Positions 55,096 through 64,000 are shown, numbered from the stretch's first letter. The stretch is 64,000 bases of DNA from Parendozoicomonas verongulae (GCF_009711465.1 NZ_SMME01000871.1:28674-92673), one strand, 5' to 3'. Notes: generated by a model from the letters alone, not told the origin. Numbers and translations: made by a program.

Positions 55096-55111
55096 AAGTC
55101 TGTAATAAACG

Positions 55112-55145
55112 AAGGCCCGACTCCATAAGAGGATTCGGGCCCTTT
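55112..55145. terminator. Terminator between pyrD and rmf
   Basis: GGCCCGA / TCGGGCC stem with A-rich left and CTTT right flank, and a short inner TCC/GGA pairing in the loop. It follows the pyrD stop by 17 bp. Confidence 0.75.
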
Positions 55146-55246
55146 AATGACTGTGCTCAGCGGGTGGCTGAGGTATTTTTCTTCAAGAGAGAGTCATCTA
55201 CAAGAAGAGAAAAGTGAGAAAACAGTTCAATACCGTGAATGGGTAC

Positions 55247-55459
55247 CTAAAGCTGATGCTGGTTTACCTTATGCAGGCCGGACACGCCGGTGTAGCCTTC
55301 CACATGATCTGACCAACCTTCTCTCCAGCCATTCAGCCAGGCCTGGCGTTGGTCATTTCCATCGGAGTGGGGACAGTTTTCATTTGGACGCCCCTGAGCT
55401 CCCATCTGATAGCCCTTGGCAAAAGCGCGTTCTGTCTTGTCTCTTTTTTGTCTCTTCAT
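55247..55459 (-). CDS. rmf: Ribosome modulation factor
   Basis: RMF pairs inactive 70S ribosomes into 100S dimers in stationary phase. The 70-residue protein starts MKRQKRDKTERAFAKGYQ and continues GRPNENCPH and WLNGWREGWSDH, aligning along the length of E. coli RMF (55 aa) with ~12 extra C-terminal residues. AAGGAGG lies about 10 nt before ATG 55459. It is transcribed opposite to pyrD and rlmKL, which flank it. Expression is expected to be ppGpp-responsive from family knowledge. Confidence 0.95.
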   Translation of the reverse strand: MKRQKRDKTERAFAKGYQMGAQGRPNENCPHSDGNDQRQAWLNGWREGWSDHVEGYTGVSGLHKVNQHQL

Positions 55460-55914
55460 TGCGAAGTAGCCTCCTTATTCGGGAACAACATTCCGAAGAG
55501 CTCGCCAGCTGTTCGAAATTCATGTGCTCGGAAAGGAACATCAATCCAGTCCTCCTCTGGAGAGCCTTTCCAATAGTTGGGAGGGGATGTGTTTTTCACA
55601 TCACTACGGGGTAAGTTCTATCGGAATAATGTGGCCCTGTCGAGAAATCAATGGGTATAGCAGTAGAACTACTTAGTTTAAAAAGCCATATATCAAAAAA
55701 AGATTACAAATAACTGACTGAATATAAAAGAATTTGACCGTTTGTCTGATTTTTGTGGCTAGCCATGCACTTTCAGCTACTACATAAATTCCCTGCAGAG
55801 TGCGACCCTTACGACTCGTAATCCCCACAGCAGGCTGTACAATCCCTTCCATTTTTCTATCTGCTTTTGATGACTGCTGAGATATGCGGTGACCATCTTG
55901 CTTTGAAGGTTCTG
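55460..55914. other. Divergent intergenic region between rmf and rlmKL
   Basis: 455 bp with no accepted gene. The part from about 55660 to 55760 is very AT-rich and probably contains the rmf and rlmKL promoters; a TTGACC near 55734 is a candidate -35 without a good -10. An open frame running plus through rmf (55147-55614) is its antisense shadow. Confidence 0.55.
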
Positions 55915-58107
55915 ATGTCCGAAAACTACGAATTCTTTGCCTCCTGCCCCAAAGGGGTGGAAGGTCTGCTGGCCGAAGAACTGGCTGCCCTGGGCGGCGA
56001 AGAGATTCGCCAGACAGTGGCGGGCTGCCACTTCAAGGGTGGCCTGCAGGCCGCGTATCGCGCGTGTCTGTGGTCACGACTGGCTAACCGTATTCTGCTT
56101 CACCTGCGTCAGACTGATGCGGAAAACCGGGATTTCCTTTACGACGGTGTAAAAGCCATTCCCTGGGAAGACCACTTCGAGCCCAACGCAACCCTCGCCA
56201 TCACTTTCAATGGCACCAGTAAAGCTATAAATAACAGTCACTTCGGTGCACTTGTTGTGAAAGATGCTATCTGTGATCGTCTTCGAGACAAGGCTGGTTT
56301 CCGTCCATCGGTGAACAAGAACACACCGGATATTCGTGTTCATGTGCGCATGAATCGCAACCGTGCAGACATTTCTCTGGATCTCTCCGGCGAGAGTCTG
56401 CACCGCCGTGGCTACCGTCTGGATACCGGTAAAGCTCCCCTGAAAGAGAACCTGGCCGCAGCACTGCTGGTGCGTGCGGGCTGGCCGAATCTGGCCAGAG
56501 AAGGCGCCGCGCTGGTGGACCCTCTCTGCGGCTCCGGCACCCTGCTGCTGGAAGGCGCACTGATGGCGGCGGATATCGCCCCGGGCCTGCTGCGCTTGAA
56601 TTACGGCTTCCATAACTGGTCTGGCCATATTCCCAAACTCTGGCGTGAACTGCTGGAAGAAGCGCGGGAACGTCGTACTGCTGGACTGGCGGCCATGAAG
56701 AACCGCTTTATCGGTTATGAAGGGGATATCCGGGTTGTGCGTCAGGCACACGATAACCTGCGCCGTGCCGGCCTGGATAAGCGTATTCATATCGAAACCC
56801 GTGAGCTGGCCACTGTGGAGCCAATCAAGGGCTATCAGGGTCTTGTGATCAGCAACCCGCCTTATGGTGAGCGTCTGGGGGAAGAGTCCAGCCTCGTGTG
56901 GCTGTACCAGCGTTTAGGAGAAACCTTTCGCACCTGTTTTGATGGCTGGCAGGGTGCCATTATCACCAGCAATCCGAGCCTGGCTCGTCGCATGGGGCTG
57001 CGTGCCCGCAAGAACTACAGCTTCTTTAATGGCGCTCTGGAAGCCAAACTGTTGACTTTCGATATCAAGCCAGAATGGCATTTCGGCCATCACAAAAAGG
57101 TGCAGGAAGCTGAGCAGGGCGGTGATAAGAAAGCAGAAGAGGTAACCGTTAACACGGACATTACTCTGGGCAAGGGCGCAGAGATGTTTGCCAACCGCCT
57201 GCGCAAGAATCTGAAGCCTCTGCAGAAATGGGCCCGCAAGCAGGATATCGAGTGCTACCGTGTTTACGATGCGGATATGCCGGAATACGCCGTAGCTATC
57301 GACCTCTACAGAGACAAAGTGCTGGTGCAGGAATATAAGGCACCTGCCAGCGTAGATGAGCAGAAGGCCGAAGAGCGTCTGCACGACATTCTGCAGGCGA
57401 TTCCAACAGTGCTGCCGGTGAAGCCTGAGCAGATTGCCCTGAAACAGCGCCGTCGTCAGTCTGGCAAGAACCAGTACCGCCGTATGGGGGATCAGCAGGA
57501 GCGCTTTGAGGTGACTGAGGGTGGCTGCCGCTTCCTCGTTAATCTGAAAGATTATCTGGATACCGGCCTGTTCCTGGACCACCGCCCCATGCGTTTGCGC
57601 ATTCAGAAAGAAGCGAAGGGCAAGCGATTCCTGAACCTGTTCTGCTACACCGGCGCAGCGACTGTGCACGCAGCGGCGGGCGGTGCATCTCAAACCACCA
57701 GTGTGGACTTGTCCAAAACCTATCTGGAATGGGCTCGTCAGAACCTGTCCCTGAACGGTTTCAGTGATCGCCACAAGCTGGAAAACGCCGACTGCATCAA
57801 GTGGCTGAAGGGCTGCAACGAAACCTATGACCTGATCTTTATCGATCCCCCCACCTTCTCCAACTCCAAGAAGATGCGGGATGTATTCGATATCCAGTTG
57901 GAACACAAAGATATGCTGGAGCGAGCCATGGGTTGTCTGGCGCGGGATGGCGTGCTGTATTTCTCCAACAATTTCCGTAAGTTTAAGCTGGATGATGCAC
58001 TGTCTGAGACGTTTGCTATTGAGGAAATCTCTGGCCAGACCATTGATCAGGACTTTAAGCGGAACCAGAAGATTCACCGCTGCTGGAAACTGACTCACCG
58101 TCACTAA
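55915..58107 (+). CDS. rlmL: 23S rRNA G2445-N2 / G2069-N7 methyltransferase RlmKL
   Basis: A bifunctional enzyme that methylates G2445 (RlmL part) and G2069 (RlmK part) of 23S rRNA. The 730-residue protein (E. coli 702) has an N-terminal THUMP-containing half with the N2-guanine methyltransferase motifs DPLCGSGTLLLEGALMA and ISNPPYGERL. The second Rossmann domain has RFLNLFCYTGAATVHAA, SVDLSKTYLEWAR and DLIFIDPPTFSNS. ATG 55915 after GAAGG gives the standard N-terminus MSENYEFFASCPKGVE; the frame is open from 55867. A hairpin follows before the TOPRIM gene. Confidence 0.96.
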   Translation: MSENYEFFASCPKGVEGLLAEELAALGGEEIRQTVAGCHFKGGLQAAYRACLWSRLANRILLHLRQTDAENRDFLYDGVKAIPWEDHFEPNATLAITFNGTSKAINNSHFGALVVKDAICDRLRDKAGFRPSVNKNTPDIRVHVRMNRNRADISLDLSGESLHRRGYRLDTGKAPLKENLAAALLVRAGWPNLAREGAALVDPLCGSGTLLLEGALMAADIAPGLLRLNYGFHNWSGHIPKLWRELLEEARERRTAGLAAMKNRFIGYEGDIRVVRQAHDNLRRAGLDKRIHIETRELATVEPIKGYQGLVISNPPYGERLGEESSLVWLYQRLGETFRTCFDGWQGAIITSNPSLARRMGLRARKNYSFFNGALEAKLLTFDIKPEWHFGHHKKVQEAEQGGDKKAEEVTVNTDITLGKGAEMFANRLRKNLKPLQKWARKQDIECYRVYDADMPEYAVAIDLYRDKVLVQEYKAPASVDEQKAEERLHDILQAIPTVLPVKPEQIALKQRRRQSGKNQYRRMGDQQERFEVTEGGCRFLVNLKDYLDTGLFLDHRPMRLRIQKEAKGKRFLNLFCYTGAATVHAAAGGASQTTSVDLSKTYLEWARQNLSLNGFSDRHKLENADCIKWLKGCNETYDLIFIDPPTFSNSKKMRDVFDIQLEHKDMLERAMGCLARDGVLYFSNNFRKFKLDDALSETFAIEEISGQTIDQDFKRNQKIHRCWKLTHRH

Positions 58108-58119
58108 CTCTTCGTTCCT

Positions 58120-58144
58120 GGCTGGCGCTTGAGTTGCGCCAGCC
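58120..58144 (+). terminator. Hairpin after rlmKL
   Basis: Perfect 9-bp GC-rich stem GGCTGGCGC / GCGCCAGCC with a 7-nt loop and no T-run, 13 bp after the rlmKL stop and 20 bp before the next gene. It may terminate rlmKL or lie in the leader of the SMC operon. Confidence 0.6.
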
Positions 58145-58163
58145 AACCTTGCACACTGGCATT

Positions 58164-58982
58164 ATGAAATCCGCTTTTGAATACCTGCTGGCCATCCATG
58201 AAGGTCGCCCTGTGCATTGGGTGAAATGCTGTCGACTGCTGACCAACAAAACCCATGGCCTCAAGCCGGGGCAGCTGTCCCGCATATTTTCTCCCCGTTC
58301 TGACTATGAAGCGACTACAGTCGTGGATATTCTGGATCAGGACGCGTTTGATGTGTTGCGGGAGCGTTTTCCTGAACCAGTGTTGGTTGTTGATCGCCCC
58401 AGTGCATCAATGGCTGGCAATTCTCATGGTAAACCTGTGAGTGGCAGCCTGCTGAATATCTATCGCCCTGACTGGGCAGAGCCGAGAACGGCTGTGTCCT
58501 GGGATGGAGCAGTATGGTCCCCTGAACCGGAGCAGGACATACACCTGCTGCTGGTGGAGAATCTGGAGAATTTTCTGCGCCCCAGGGAAACCTTAGAACT
58601 AACTATTCAGCAGTGCGGCCTGACGGTGAATGCAGATAAGATTCTGCTGGTCTATGGTTCAGGCAATGCTGCATCAAAGGCGTGTAATGGTTTGTATTAT
58701 CGGCAGTTTTTATCGGTGAACTGCCTGTTTGATCTGGATGTTGGCGGGCTGGGTATTTATGAAAATATCAAGGCGATGCCAGAGCTTCAGAGTCACACTC
58801 TGCGTTTTCTTGTACCGGACAATGTGCAGGCCCGGCTGCAAGCCTCCCGATGGAAACTGACAGCCAGCGAGAGAACCAAAATTTTTCAGGCGCAAAGCGC
58901 CCACCCGGAGCTGAGTGAATTGCTCCGGGTTATGTACACCAGCCACAAAAAGCTGGAACAGGAAACATATCTGAACGGTTAG
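58164..58982 (+). CDS. jetD: TOPRIM-domain protein, JetD/MksG-like subunit of a Wadjet-type system
   Basis: A 272-residue protein with a C-terminal TOPRIM-like core: Glu132 in LLLVENLENFL, and Asp190/Asp192 in FDLDVGGLGIY, 57 residues later. This is the acid trio of TOPRIM nucleases and the layout of JetD/MksG, the DNA-cutting subunit of Wadjet. Canonical JetD is ~400 aa with an N-terminal DUF3322 arm; here the N-terminal ~125 residues are shorter and I do not recognise that domain. ATG 58164 is chosen over an upstream TTG that lies inside the hairpin; the ribosome site is weak. It is the first gene, 12 bp before the SMC gene, whereas jetD is usually last. Confidence 0.68.
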   Translation: MKSAFEYLLAIHEGRPVHWVKCCRLLTNKTHGLKPGQLSRIFSPRSDYEATTVVDILDQDAFDVLRERFPEPVLVVDRPSASMAGNSHGKPVSGSLLNIYRPDWAEPRTAVSWDGAVWSPEPEQDIHLLLVENLENFLRPRETLELTIQQCGLTVNADKILLVYGSGNAASKACNGLYYRQFLSVNCLFDLDVGGLGIYENIKAMPELQSHTLRFLVPDNVQARLQASRWKLTASERTKIFQAQSAHPELSELLRVMYTSHKKLEQETYLNG

Positions 58983-58994
58983 ACGGATAGCAAC

Positions 58995-61964
58995 ATGAGA
59001 TTATTGGAAGATTCCCTGTTTGAAGGTGACCGTTATCAGGTTCGGCGGCTGGTAATGGTGAACTCCGGCAGCTCCGCCTATGTGGAACTGCCCCTGGACA
59101 AAACTGCAGCGCTGCTGGGCAGTAACAATCAGGGCAAAACCTCCGGCCTTCATACGTTGAAGCTGTTTCTTCTGCCGGAGGTGAACTTCCGCAACTGTGA
59201 AAACAAGTTCGGTTTCGCCTCCAAAGACCGGGAGTACACAGGGCTGGAAAGCTACCGTTACTACTTCCCAAGCCCCCGTTCGTTTGTTGTGCTGGAAGCG
59301 AACAACCCCCGAGGGGATTTCTGTATTGTCCTGCACCAGAGCAATCAGGAACTGGGCTATGGCCGACTGGCCGTGCCCCGCGCCTACGAGGATATCAAGC
59401 ACCTGTTCTGGGAGCAGGGGGAAGGCAATCGCGGCGTTGGTGCCCATCCTGAAGATCTGGAGCTGGCGACGGTTATCAGCCGCTTGAAAAAGCTCGGTGG
59501 CCGCCCCCTCAACGATGTGGCAGCAATTCGTGAAGCCCTCTACACACGGGTAGACCCCAGCAACGACGACACCCGCTTCTGCCTGATGCCACTGGTGCAG
59601 GTCCCCAGCCAGCATATGATGCGCTCCATTAAGGCGCTGCTGCAGTTGTCCTTTGATATCAAAGGCGCGGACCACAAGAATCTGCCCCAGGCTATCGCCA
59701 ATATTATTGATGCAGACCTTTCGACCCAGAAGGATGTGATCAGTATTGATTTTCGCCGTATTCAGGATGACCGGGAACGGCTGAGCCGCAACCATCAGGA
59801 TATTCGCACCATCCGTGAACACGGCGATAAGTGGGAAGGGCTGCGGAAAAACTACCTCGTTTATCAGGAGCAGAGCGGTGAACTGCGACGCCGTTATCAG
59901 GCATTGCTGGCAGCGCTGAATGAGCACCGGGAACATATTGATCCCCAGCTGGCGGATGTTCACAGTGATTTTGAAACGGCCAACGAACGCTTTAAAGAGA
60001 TTTACGCTCAGCTCAAAACACTGCGCACTCAGGTGGATCAGGGTAAAGGGCAGATCAACACCCTGACCAAAGACGTTACCAAACTGCAGGAAGCCGTCAC
60101 ACTGGCCAATGAGGTGATTGGTCGGGAAGCTCCCGCTGCGGGTAGTGAAAACCCCATGGATATTCATCGCTATCTTGATGATTGCCTGAAATCCGTGGAG
60201 AAAGAGCTGCAGGATATTGCCAACCTGGAGAAAACCCGTCATGCCCTTGAACGGGAACTGCAACTGAAACCGACTCTGCAGGAGCAGGTTGCTCAGGCGG
60301 AACAGGTGCTGGTCCAACAGCAAGACAGTACGCTGTCCTACCTCGATGCCCACAGCGCTTTTATGTTGAACAGCCTGCACCGCGGCTTTGGGGAAATGGT
60401 GCTGGAACCGGATGAACAGCAGGCAGCAGCTATTGCTCTGTTTGCCCAGTTGTTCTCCCCAAGTGAAAAGGGCAACCTGCAGTTCTGCGGCGAGACTCTG
60501 CCTGACAGCCAGACCATTCCTTTCGATGCCCTTGCCCTGAAGCAGAGCCGCACCCAGCGTTTGCATGATCTTGAGGATCAGCTGAAAAACTGTGAGCGCA
60601 AAATTGATGAGCTGCGCCGTGCCATGACCGGCAGTGAGGAGCAGCGTCAGGAGTCAGCCCGCGAGAAGCAGAAGGAGATAGGGGAGATTCGTCGGGAAAT
60701 GGCGGTGCTCACCAGTCTGGACTTCAACCGCACCAGCCTTGAGCAGAAACAGGCCGAGCTGGAGGCGCTGACCCTGCAGGTGGAAGAGGGCAGTGAGCGG
60801 GGCAAACTGCGTAACAGCCAACGTCAGGAGCTGGATGAAGAGCGGGAACGGTGCCGTGAACGGCAAAAGGCTCTTGAAGCGCAAAAAAGCAGCCTGAAAA
60901 GCGCCGGAGACAGCCTAGCCAATCTCTGTGCTGTGGCAGGCCTTAAACATATCGCTCCTGCCGATGAGGTTGAGGCCATCAGCCCCAACGATATTGCCCG
61001 CCAGGCTAATGAGCTGAACGCGCTGTTCCACAATGATGTGTCAGAGGTGCGACAGAATTGTATTGAGGTTTTCCGGATTCTTGTGGGCAGCGGCATTGCC
61101 TCCCTTGATCCGGAGCTGGCTTTCCGTGCAGATATCTCCGGCCATGATTTTTTTGATGCTTACCAGAAGCTCAAATCGGAATTCGACAATATCGAATCTA
61201 AAGAGCAGGAGCACCGGATTCAGGTGCAGAACCACAACCACGATACCGGCCGTCAGATCAGTCTGCTGGATAAAATGGATCTGGCCATTCGCAACTTTCA
61301 GGATCGCATTAACGAAGAGCTGTCCCAGATTCGTATCTCCAACCTCTCCGGTGTGAGAGTGGACATCAGTACGCTGGACAGTTTCAACACCCTGCGTCGG
61401 GAGCTGCAGGAGCACGGCACAGAGTCTGACCGGTTGATGAAAGAGTCTTTCTACAACCGCCTCCGGGAATTCTGTGAAAAGTACCTGATGACGGGGCACA
61501 ATGCCGGGCGTCTGGATTTGGAAAAGATCGTCCGAGGCGTGAAGTTTATCTACCAGATCAATGGACAGGATGAAGTGACGCCCCAGTCCAACGGCACCAG
61601 CTCCATGGTGAACGCGGTGCTGCTCTCCATTCTGATGTACAAGCTGGTGCCAGACGATGTGGTGTTTGCCCTGCCGGTGATTTTCGATGAGGTGGGCAGT
61701 CTGGACGACAGCAACCTCGCCGAGCTGCGACGCATTGTTGAAGAGCATAACTTCACTCTGCTGGTGGCGAACCCCACCAATCAGGGGAATATCGCCCAGC
61801 ATATCGGCCTGTGGCACGATCTGTTCCTGCACCAGATGACTGAAGGCAACCCCATAGGCAAGTGTCTGGCGATTTATACCGGTCTCAGTGAATCCCTCAC
61901 AGAGCTGGATGAGGGTCAAGAGCACGAGCAAGAACCGGTAGAGGCCTCTGCCGATGAGAGTTAA
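58995..61964 (+). CDS. jetC: SMC-like ATPase, JetC/MksB-type
   Basis: A 989-residue SMC-family ATPase. The N-terminal head has Walker A GSNNQGKTS at 42-50 (Lys48). A long coiled coil with many Leu/Glu/Gln/Arg heptads spans about 240-780 with a break near the middle. The C-terminal head holds the signature-like SNGTSS at 865-870 and Walker B VIFDEVGSLD with Asp898 and Glu899, followed by an ATPase switch LLVANPTNQG. It is shorter than MukB (~1480) and in the MksB/JetC range. With the kleisin and kite-like genes it should form a loop-extruding motor that recognises small circular DNA. Coupled to the next gene by an 11-bp overlap. Confidence 0.82.
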   Translation: MRLLEDSLFEGDRYQVRRLVMVNSGSSAYVELPLDKTAALLGSNNQGKTSGLHTLKLFLLPEVNFRNCENKFGFASKDREYTGLESYRYYFPSPRSFVVLEANNPRGDFCIVLHQSNQELGYGRLAVPRAYEDIKHLFWEQGEGNRGVGAHPEDLELATVISRLKKLGGRPLNDVAAIREALYTRVDPSNDDTRFCLMPLVQVPSQHMMRSIKALLQLSFDIKGADHKNLPQAIANIIDADLSTQKDVISIDFRRIQDDRERLSRNHQDIRTIREHGDKWEGLRKNYLVYQEQSGELRRRYQALLAALNEHREHIDPQLADVHSDFETANERFKEIYAQLKTLRTQVDQGKGQINTLTKDVTKLQEAVTLANEVIGREAPAAGSENPMDIHRYLDDCLKSVEKELQDIANLEKTRHALERELQLKPTLQEQVAQAEQVLVQQQDSTLSYLDAHSAFMLNSLHRGFGEMVLEPDEQQAAAIALFAQLFSPSEKGNLQFCGETLPDSQTIPFDALALKQSRTQRLHDLEDQLKNCERKIDELRRAMTGSEEQRQESAREKQKEIGEIRREMAVLTSLDFNRTSLEQKQAELEALTLQVEEGSERGKLRNSQRQELDEERERCRERQKALEAQKSSLKSAGDSLANLCAVAGLKHIAPADEVEAISPNDIARQANELNALFHNDVSEVRQNCIEVFRILVGSGIASLDPELAFRADISGHDFFDAYQKLKSEFDNIESKEQEHRIQVQNHNHDTGRQISLLDKMDLAIRNFQDRINEELSQIRISNLSGVRVDISTLDSFNTLRRELQEHGTESDRLMKESFYNRLREFCEKYLMTGHNAGRLDLEKIVRGVKFIYQINGQDEVTPQSNGTSSMVNAVLLSILMYKLVPDDVVFALPVIFDEVGSLDDSNLAELRRIVEEHNFTLLVANPTNQGNIAQHIGLWHDLFLHQMTEGNPIGKCLAIYTGLSESLTELDEGQEHEQEPVEASADES

Positions 61965-63408
61965 CAGCGACCTGACCCTGATTGCCATTCTCGAGCATAA
62001 GGGCCTGTTCTTTCAGTTGATGGATTTTGTGCAGCAAGACCTGAACAACCCGTCACTGGAATTCACTATCAGTGATTACCAGAAGCTTCTGGCCCATACC
62101 GCGTCCACCATGAAAACGGCTGATCGTCGTCGTTTTCTGGATACTCTCGGGCTGGAGAATCTGGAGCAGAACGGGCTGCTGAACTACCTGGATCGCCGCA
62201 GTGGCCGTTTTCGTCTGCAGCAGTTTATTCTGGATATGCTCTGCCATCTGGACAGTAAACGCCTGCGGGAGCTGTCGTCGGCGGAGCTGAACCAGCTGCT
62301 TAAACAGCTGGAGGAGTGTGAGCGTCAGGTGAGCGATCAGCAAATTGTCTGGCTGGAAGATAATCCTGACTTTGAGGAGATGGTGCACTCTGTTTACGGC
62401 ACCCTCAACGAAGTCAGCTCCCGGTTGAAATCCAATGTCCGTGCCTTGAAAGGCCAGGCGTCCCATCTGGCAGAGCTGGTGGACCGGCAGGATTACACCC
62501 GTATGGAACGCAGTGAGCAAGTGGGTTTTGCTCTGAATGAAATCCTGCGTATCCATGAGCGTAACGTGACGCCGATGTTGCAGTTTCTGGATGAACATCT
62601 GGATATTCAGCGGCCATCCACGGAGCTCCACGGCTCCAGTCACTCCCCCATGGCGCTGGTGCAGAAGATTGTTGAGCGTTTTTACCAGCATAAGCAGGGT
62701 GAGCATGTCACTCGCCTGCAGCGTATCCAGATTCATATCCTGCGACTGGGGGAGGATGTCTCCGCCATCGCCAAGAGTCTGGAAGTGTATGTACGCTACG
62801 CCCAGCAGGAGCGTCACCGTTACAACAAAACGGAAGAGCTGTACAACGAACTGCTGATGGCGGCCCGTGACAAACAGCAGGGGCAGCAGCGGGACTTTCT
62901 GCTCAAACCCGATCACCCTGTGTTCAAACCTGCCCGTGTGTTTGGCAACCTGCGCAATCTCAGCCGTACCCAGACGATGAATATCAACTGGCCAGCCAAC
63001 TCCGGTATGGATGCGCTGGATGAAGTGCTGCGGGTGCGTTTAGAGCGTACGCCGAAAATGTCAGCGGAGAGTTCCGTCCCTGCTCAGCCCCGCTCCAAAG
63101 AAGAGCTGCTGAAACGCACGGTGATTGAGAGGATTATGAAGGCGATGAAGCACTTTGATTATGGTCAGCAACGTTCTGATATTTATCAGGAATTGCATCG
63201 TCACCTGTGTGAAAAATTGCCCAATCATCGTCTGCCCTATCTGGTGGATGCTCTGGGTTTTCTCACCGCCCATGGCGAGATAGAGCTGGTGTCGCCACCG
63301 AAGTTCCAGCAAATGATTTACCGTGGGCAGCAGCTCTCTTACCGGGTGAGACGCTACAACCCCAAAAGCAGTGCCAAGGGCAAACAGCTTGAGAAGGAGG
63401 CCCTATGA
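61954..63408 (+). CDS. jetA: Kleisin-like subunit, JetA/MksF-type
   Basis: A 484-residue mostly helical protein. The N-terminal part (LEHKGLFFQLMDFVQQDLNN, then RRFLDTLGLENLEQNGLLNYL) looks like the winged-helix start of MukF/MksF proteins. The middle is long helices and the C-terminus (HRLPYLVDALGFLTAHGEIELV) a second winged-helix-like region, as needed to bridge SMC neck and cap. No catalytic motif. Assignment depends on position between an SMC gene and a small acidic subunit and on architecture. It overlaps the neighbours by 11 and 4 bp. Confidence 0.72.
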   Translation: MRVNSDLTLIAILEHKGLFFQLMDFVQQDLNNPSLEFTISDYQKLLAHTASTMKTADRRRFLDTLGLENLEQNGLLNYLDRRSGRFRLQQFILDMLCHLDSKRLRELSSAELNQLLKQLEECERQVSDQQIVWLEDNPDFEEMVHSVYGTLNEVSSRLKSNVRALKGQASHLAELVDRQDYTRMERSEQVGFALNEILRIHERNVTPMLQFLDEHLDIQRPSTELHGSSHSPMALVQKIVERFYQHKQGEHVTRLQRIQIHILRLGEDVSAIAKSLEVYVRYAQQERHRYNKTEELYNELLMAARDKQQGQQRDFLLKPDHPVFKPARVFGNLRNLSRTQTMNINWPANSGMDALDEVLRVRLERTPKMSAESSVPAQPRSKEELLKRTVIERIMKAMKHFDYGQQRSDIYQELHRHLCEKLPNHRLPYLVDALGFLTAHGEIELVSPPKFQQMIYRGQQLSYRVRRYNPKSSAKGKQLEKEAL

Positions 63409-63935
63409 ACCAGGGATTGAGCCGAAAGATTTACCGTGAGCTGATTAACGGCCATATCATCAACAAGGATATGCTGGACGGCGACCTGCTTGTTCCCAAC
63501 CCGCTGTTTGATGAGCTGGCCAGTGAGGAGAATCGTGAACATTACGATCACCTGTACGCCTATATCGGTTATGAGCTGAAACAGCTGGGGGACAGTTTCT
63601 TCCTCAACGAAGTGGGCAAGGATGATGTGCTTTCCGATGTGGCCATGCGGGTGCAGACCCTGCTGGTGATATTATCCCGAGGGGTGAGTTCTCGAAATCT
63701 GTACACCGGCATTCTTACGGATGTCCGGGGCGGGCTGAGCCGTGGTCAGATTGAGGAGATTGGTAACGAGGAAGAGAATCAGCAGATTCTTGCGGCTGTG
63801 GGGTTAAAGAAGCGTTTGTTGACGGAAGTTGAAAACACCCTGATTACTCGCGCATTGGCGTACTGGAATGCTCAGGAGCACTTGGTGCTCACCAATGGCG
63901 GTAAAGCTTTTCTGGATGATATGCACGGTGTTTAA
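63405..63935 (+). CDS. jetB: Kite-like small subunit, JetB/MksE-type
   Basis: A 176-residue helical protein with MukE/MksE-like size and a winged-helix-like pattern (LSRKIYRELINGHIINKDM; VENTLITRALAYWNAQEHL). In MksBEFG/JetABCD systems this subunit dimerises and binds the kleisin. It is the last gene of the operon and overlaps the kleisin gene by 4 bp (ATGA). A hairpin spans its stop codon. Confidence 0.72.
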   Translation: MNQGLSRKIYRELINGHIINKDMLDGDLLVPNPLFDELASEENREHYDHLYAYIGYELKQLGDSFFLNEVGKDDVLSDVAMRVQTLLVILSRGVSSRNLYTGILTDVRGGLSRGQIEEIGNEEENQQILAAVGLKKRLLTEVENTLITRALAYWNAQEHLVLTNGGKAFLDDMHGV

Positions 63936-63944
63936 GCCGTGCAT
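63921..63944 (+). terminator. Hairpin spanning the stop of the SMC operon
   Basis: ATGCACGG / CCGTGCAT, an 8-bp perfect stem with an 8-nt loop containing the stop codon of the last operon gene. No T-run follows, so termination strength is uncertain. Confidence 0.5.
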
Positions 63945-64000
63945 TGTATGGTGGTTGTCTAAGTACCCGGACCATTGATTTCGCATAGTCTGGCGGCGTC

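Noticed and set aside
55147..55614. 155-codon plus-strand frame over rmf
   Set aside because: It runs antisense through the unmistakable rmf gene and starts within the terminator of pyrD.

Overview
The window looks like chromosomal DNA of a marine gammaproteobacterium, probably of the Oceanospirillales; an Endozoicomonas-like, animal-associated bacterium is possible but not proven. This rests on moderate GC content, Pseudomonas-type core order (pyrD-rmf-rlmKL), a large 180-kDa-class NAD-glutamate dehydrogenase, a DUF1302/DUF1329/RND cluster, and three solitary effector-like genes (an Hanks-type kinase, a 1434-residue protein and a glycine-zipper protein). No rRNA, tRNA, CRISPR array or insertion sequence was seen.

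Layout. 1-9.2 kb: a formate/hydrogenase maturation operon, fhlA-like activator, fdhD, hypF, hypC, hypD, hypE, hypA, hypB. Regulator, formate dehydrogenase sulfurtransferase and all six pleiotropic NiFe maturation factors are tightly packed, but no hydrogenase or formate dehydrogenase structural gene lies in the window. 9.2-16.7 kb: small housekeeping and unknown genes (RHH protein, glutaredoxin-like protein, SEC-C protein, SDR, glycine-zipper protein, nadK, glpG-like rhomboid, yeaC-like, DUF2797). A compact 102-bp three-way-junction element (16780-16881) precedes pepN (to 19.6 kb).

19.6-26.8 kb: outer-membrane DUF1302 barrel, DUF1329 periplasmic protein, Ycf48-like beta-propeller and RND/MMPL transporter, a likely envelope machine for a hydrophobic compound. 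26.9-28.4 kb: Hanks-type kinase with a host-like degron motif. 28.4-35.6 kb, minus strand: moxR-DUF58-DUF4381-batA-batB/C-batD operon. 35.9-40.7 kb: NAD-specific glutamate dehydrogenase.

41.0-49.5 kb: an eight-gene P19/FTR1-type iron uptake operon (FTR1 permease, P19, DUF2318 Fe-S membrane protein, two FtsX-like permeases, ATPase, thioredoxin-like lipoprotein) with an additional NqrC/RnfG-like flavin-binding lipoprotein at its end. 49.5-53.8 kb, minus strand: the 1434-residue protein of unknown function.

54.0-58.1 kb: pyrD, rmf (minus) and rlmKL, a conserved neighbourhood. 58.2-63.9 kb: a four-gene SMC/kleisin/kite-like/TOPRIM operon, best read as a Wadjet (JetABCD/MksBEFG) type anti-plasmid system in unusual order with an unusually short TOPRIM subunit. 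This is the most notable system in the window.
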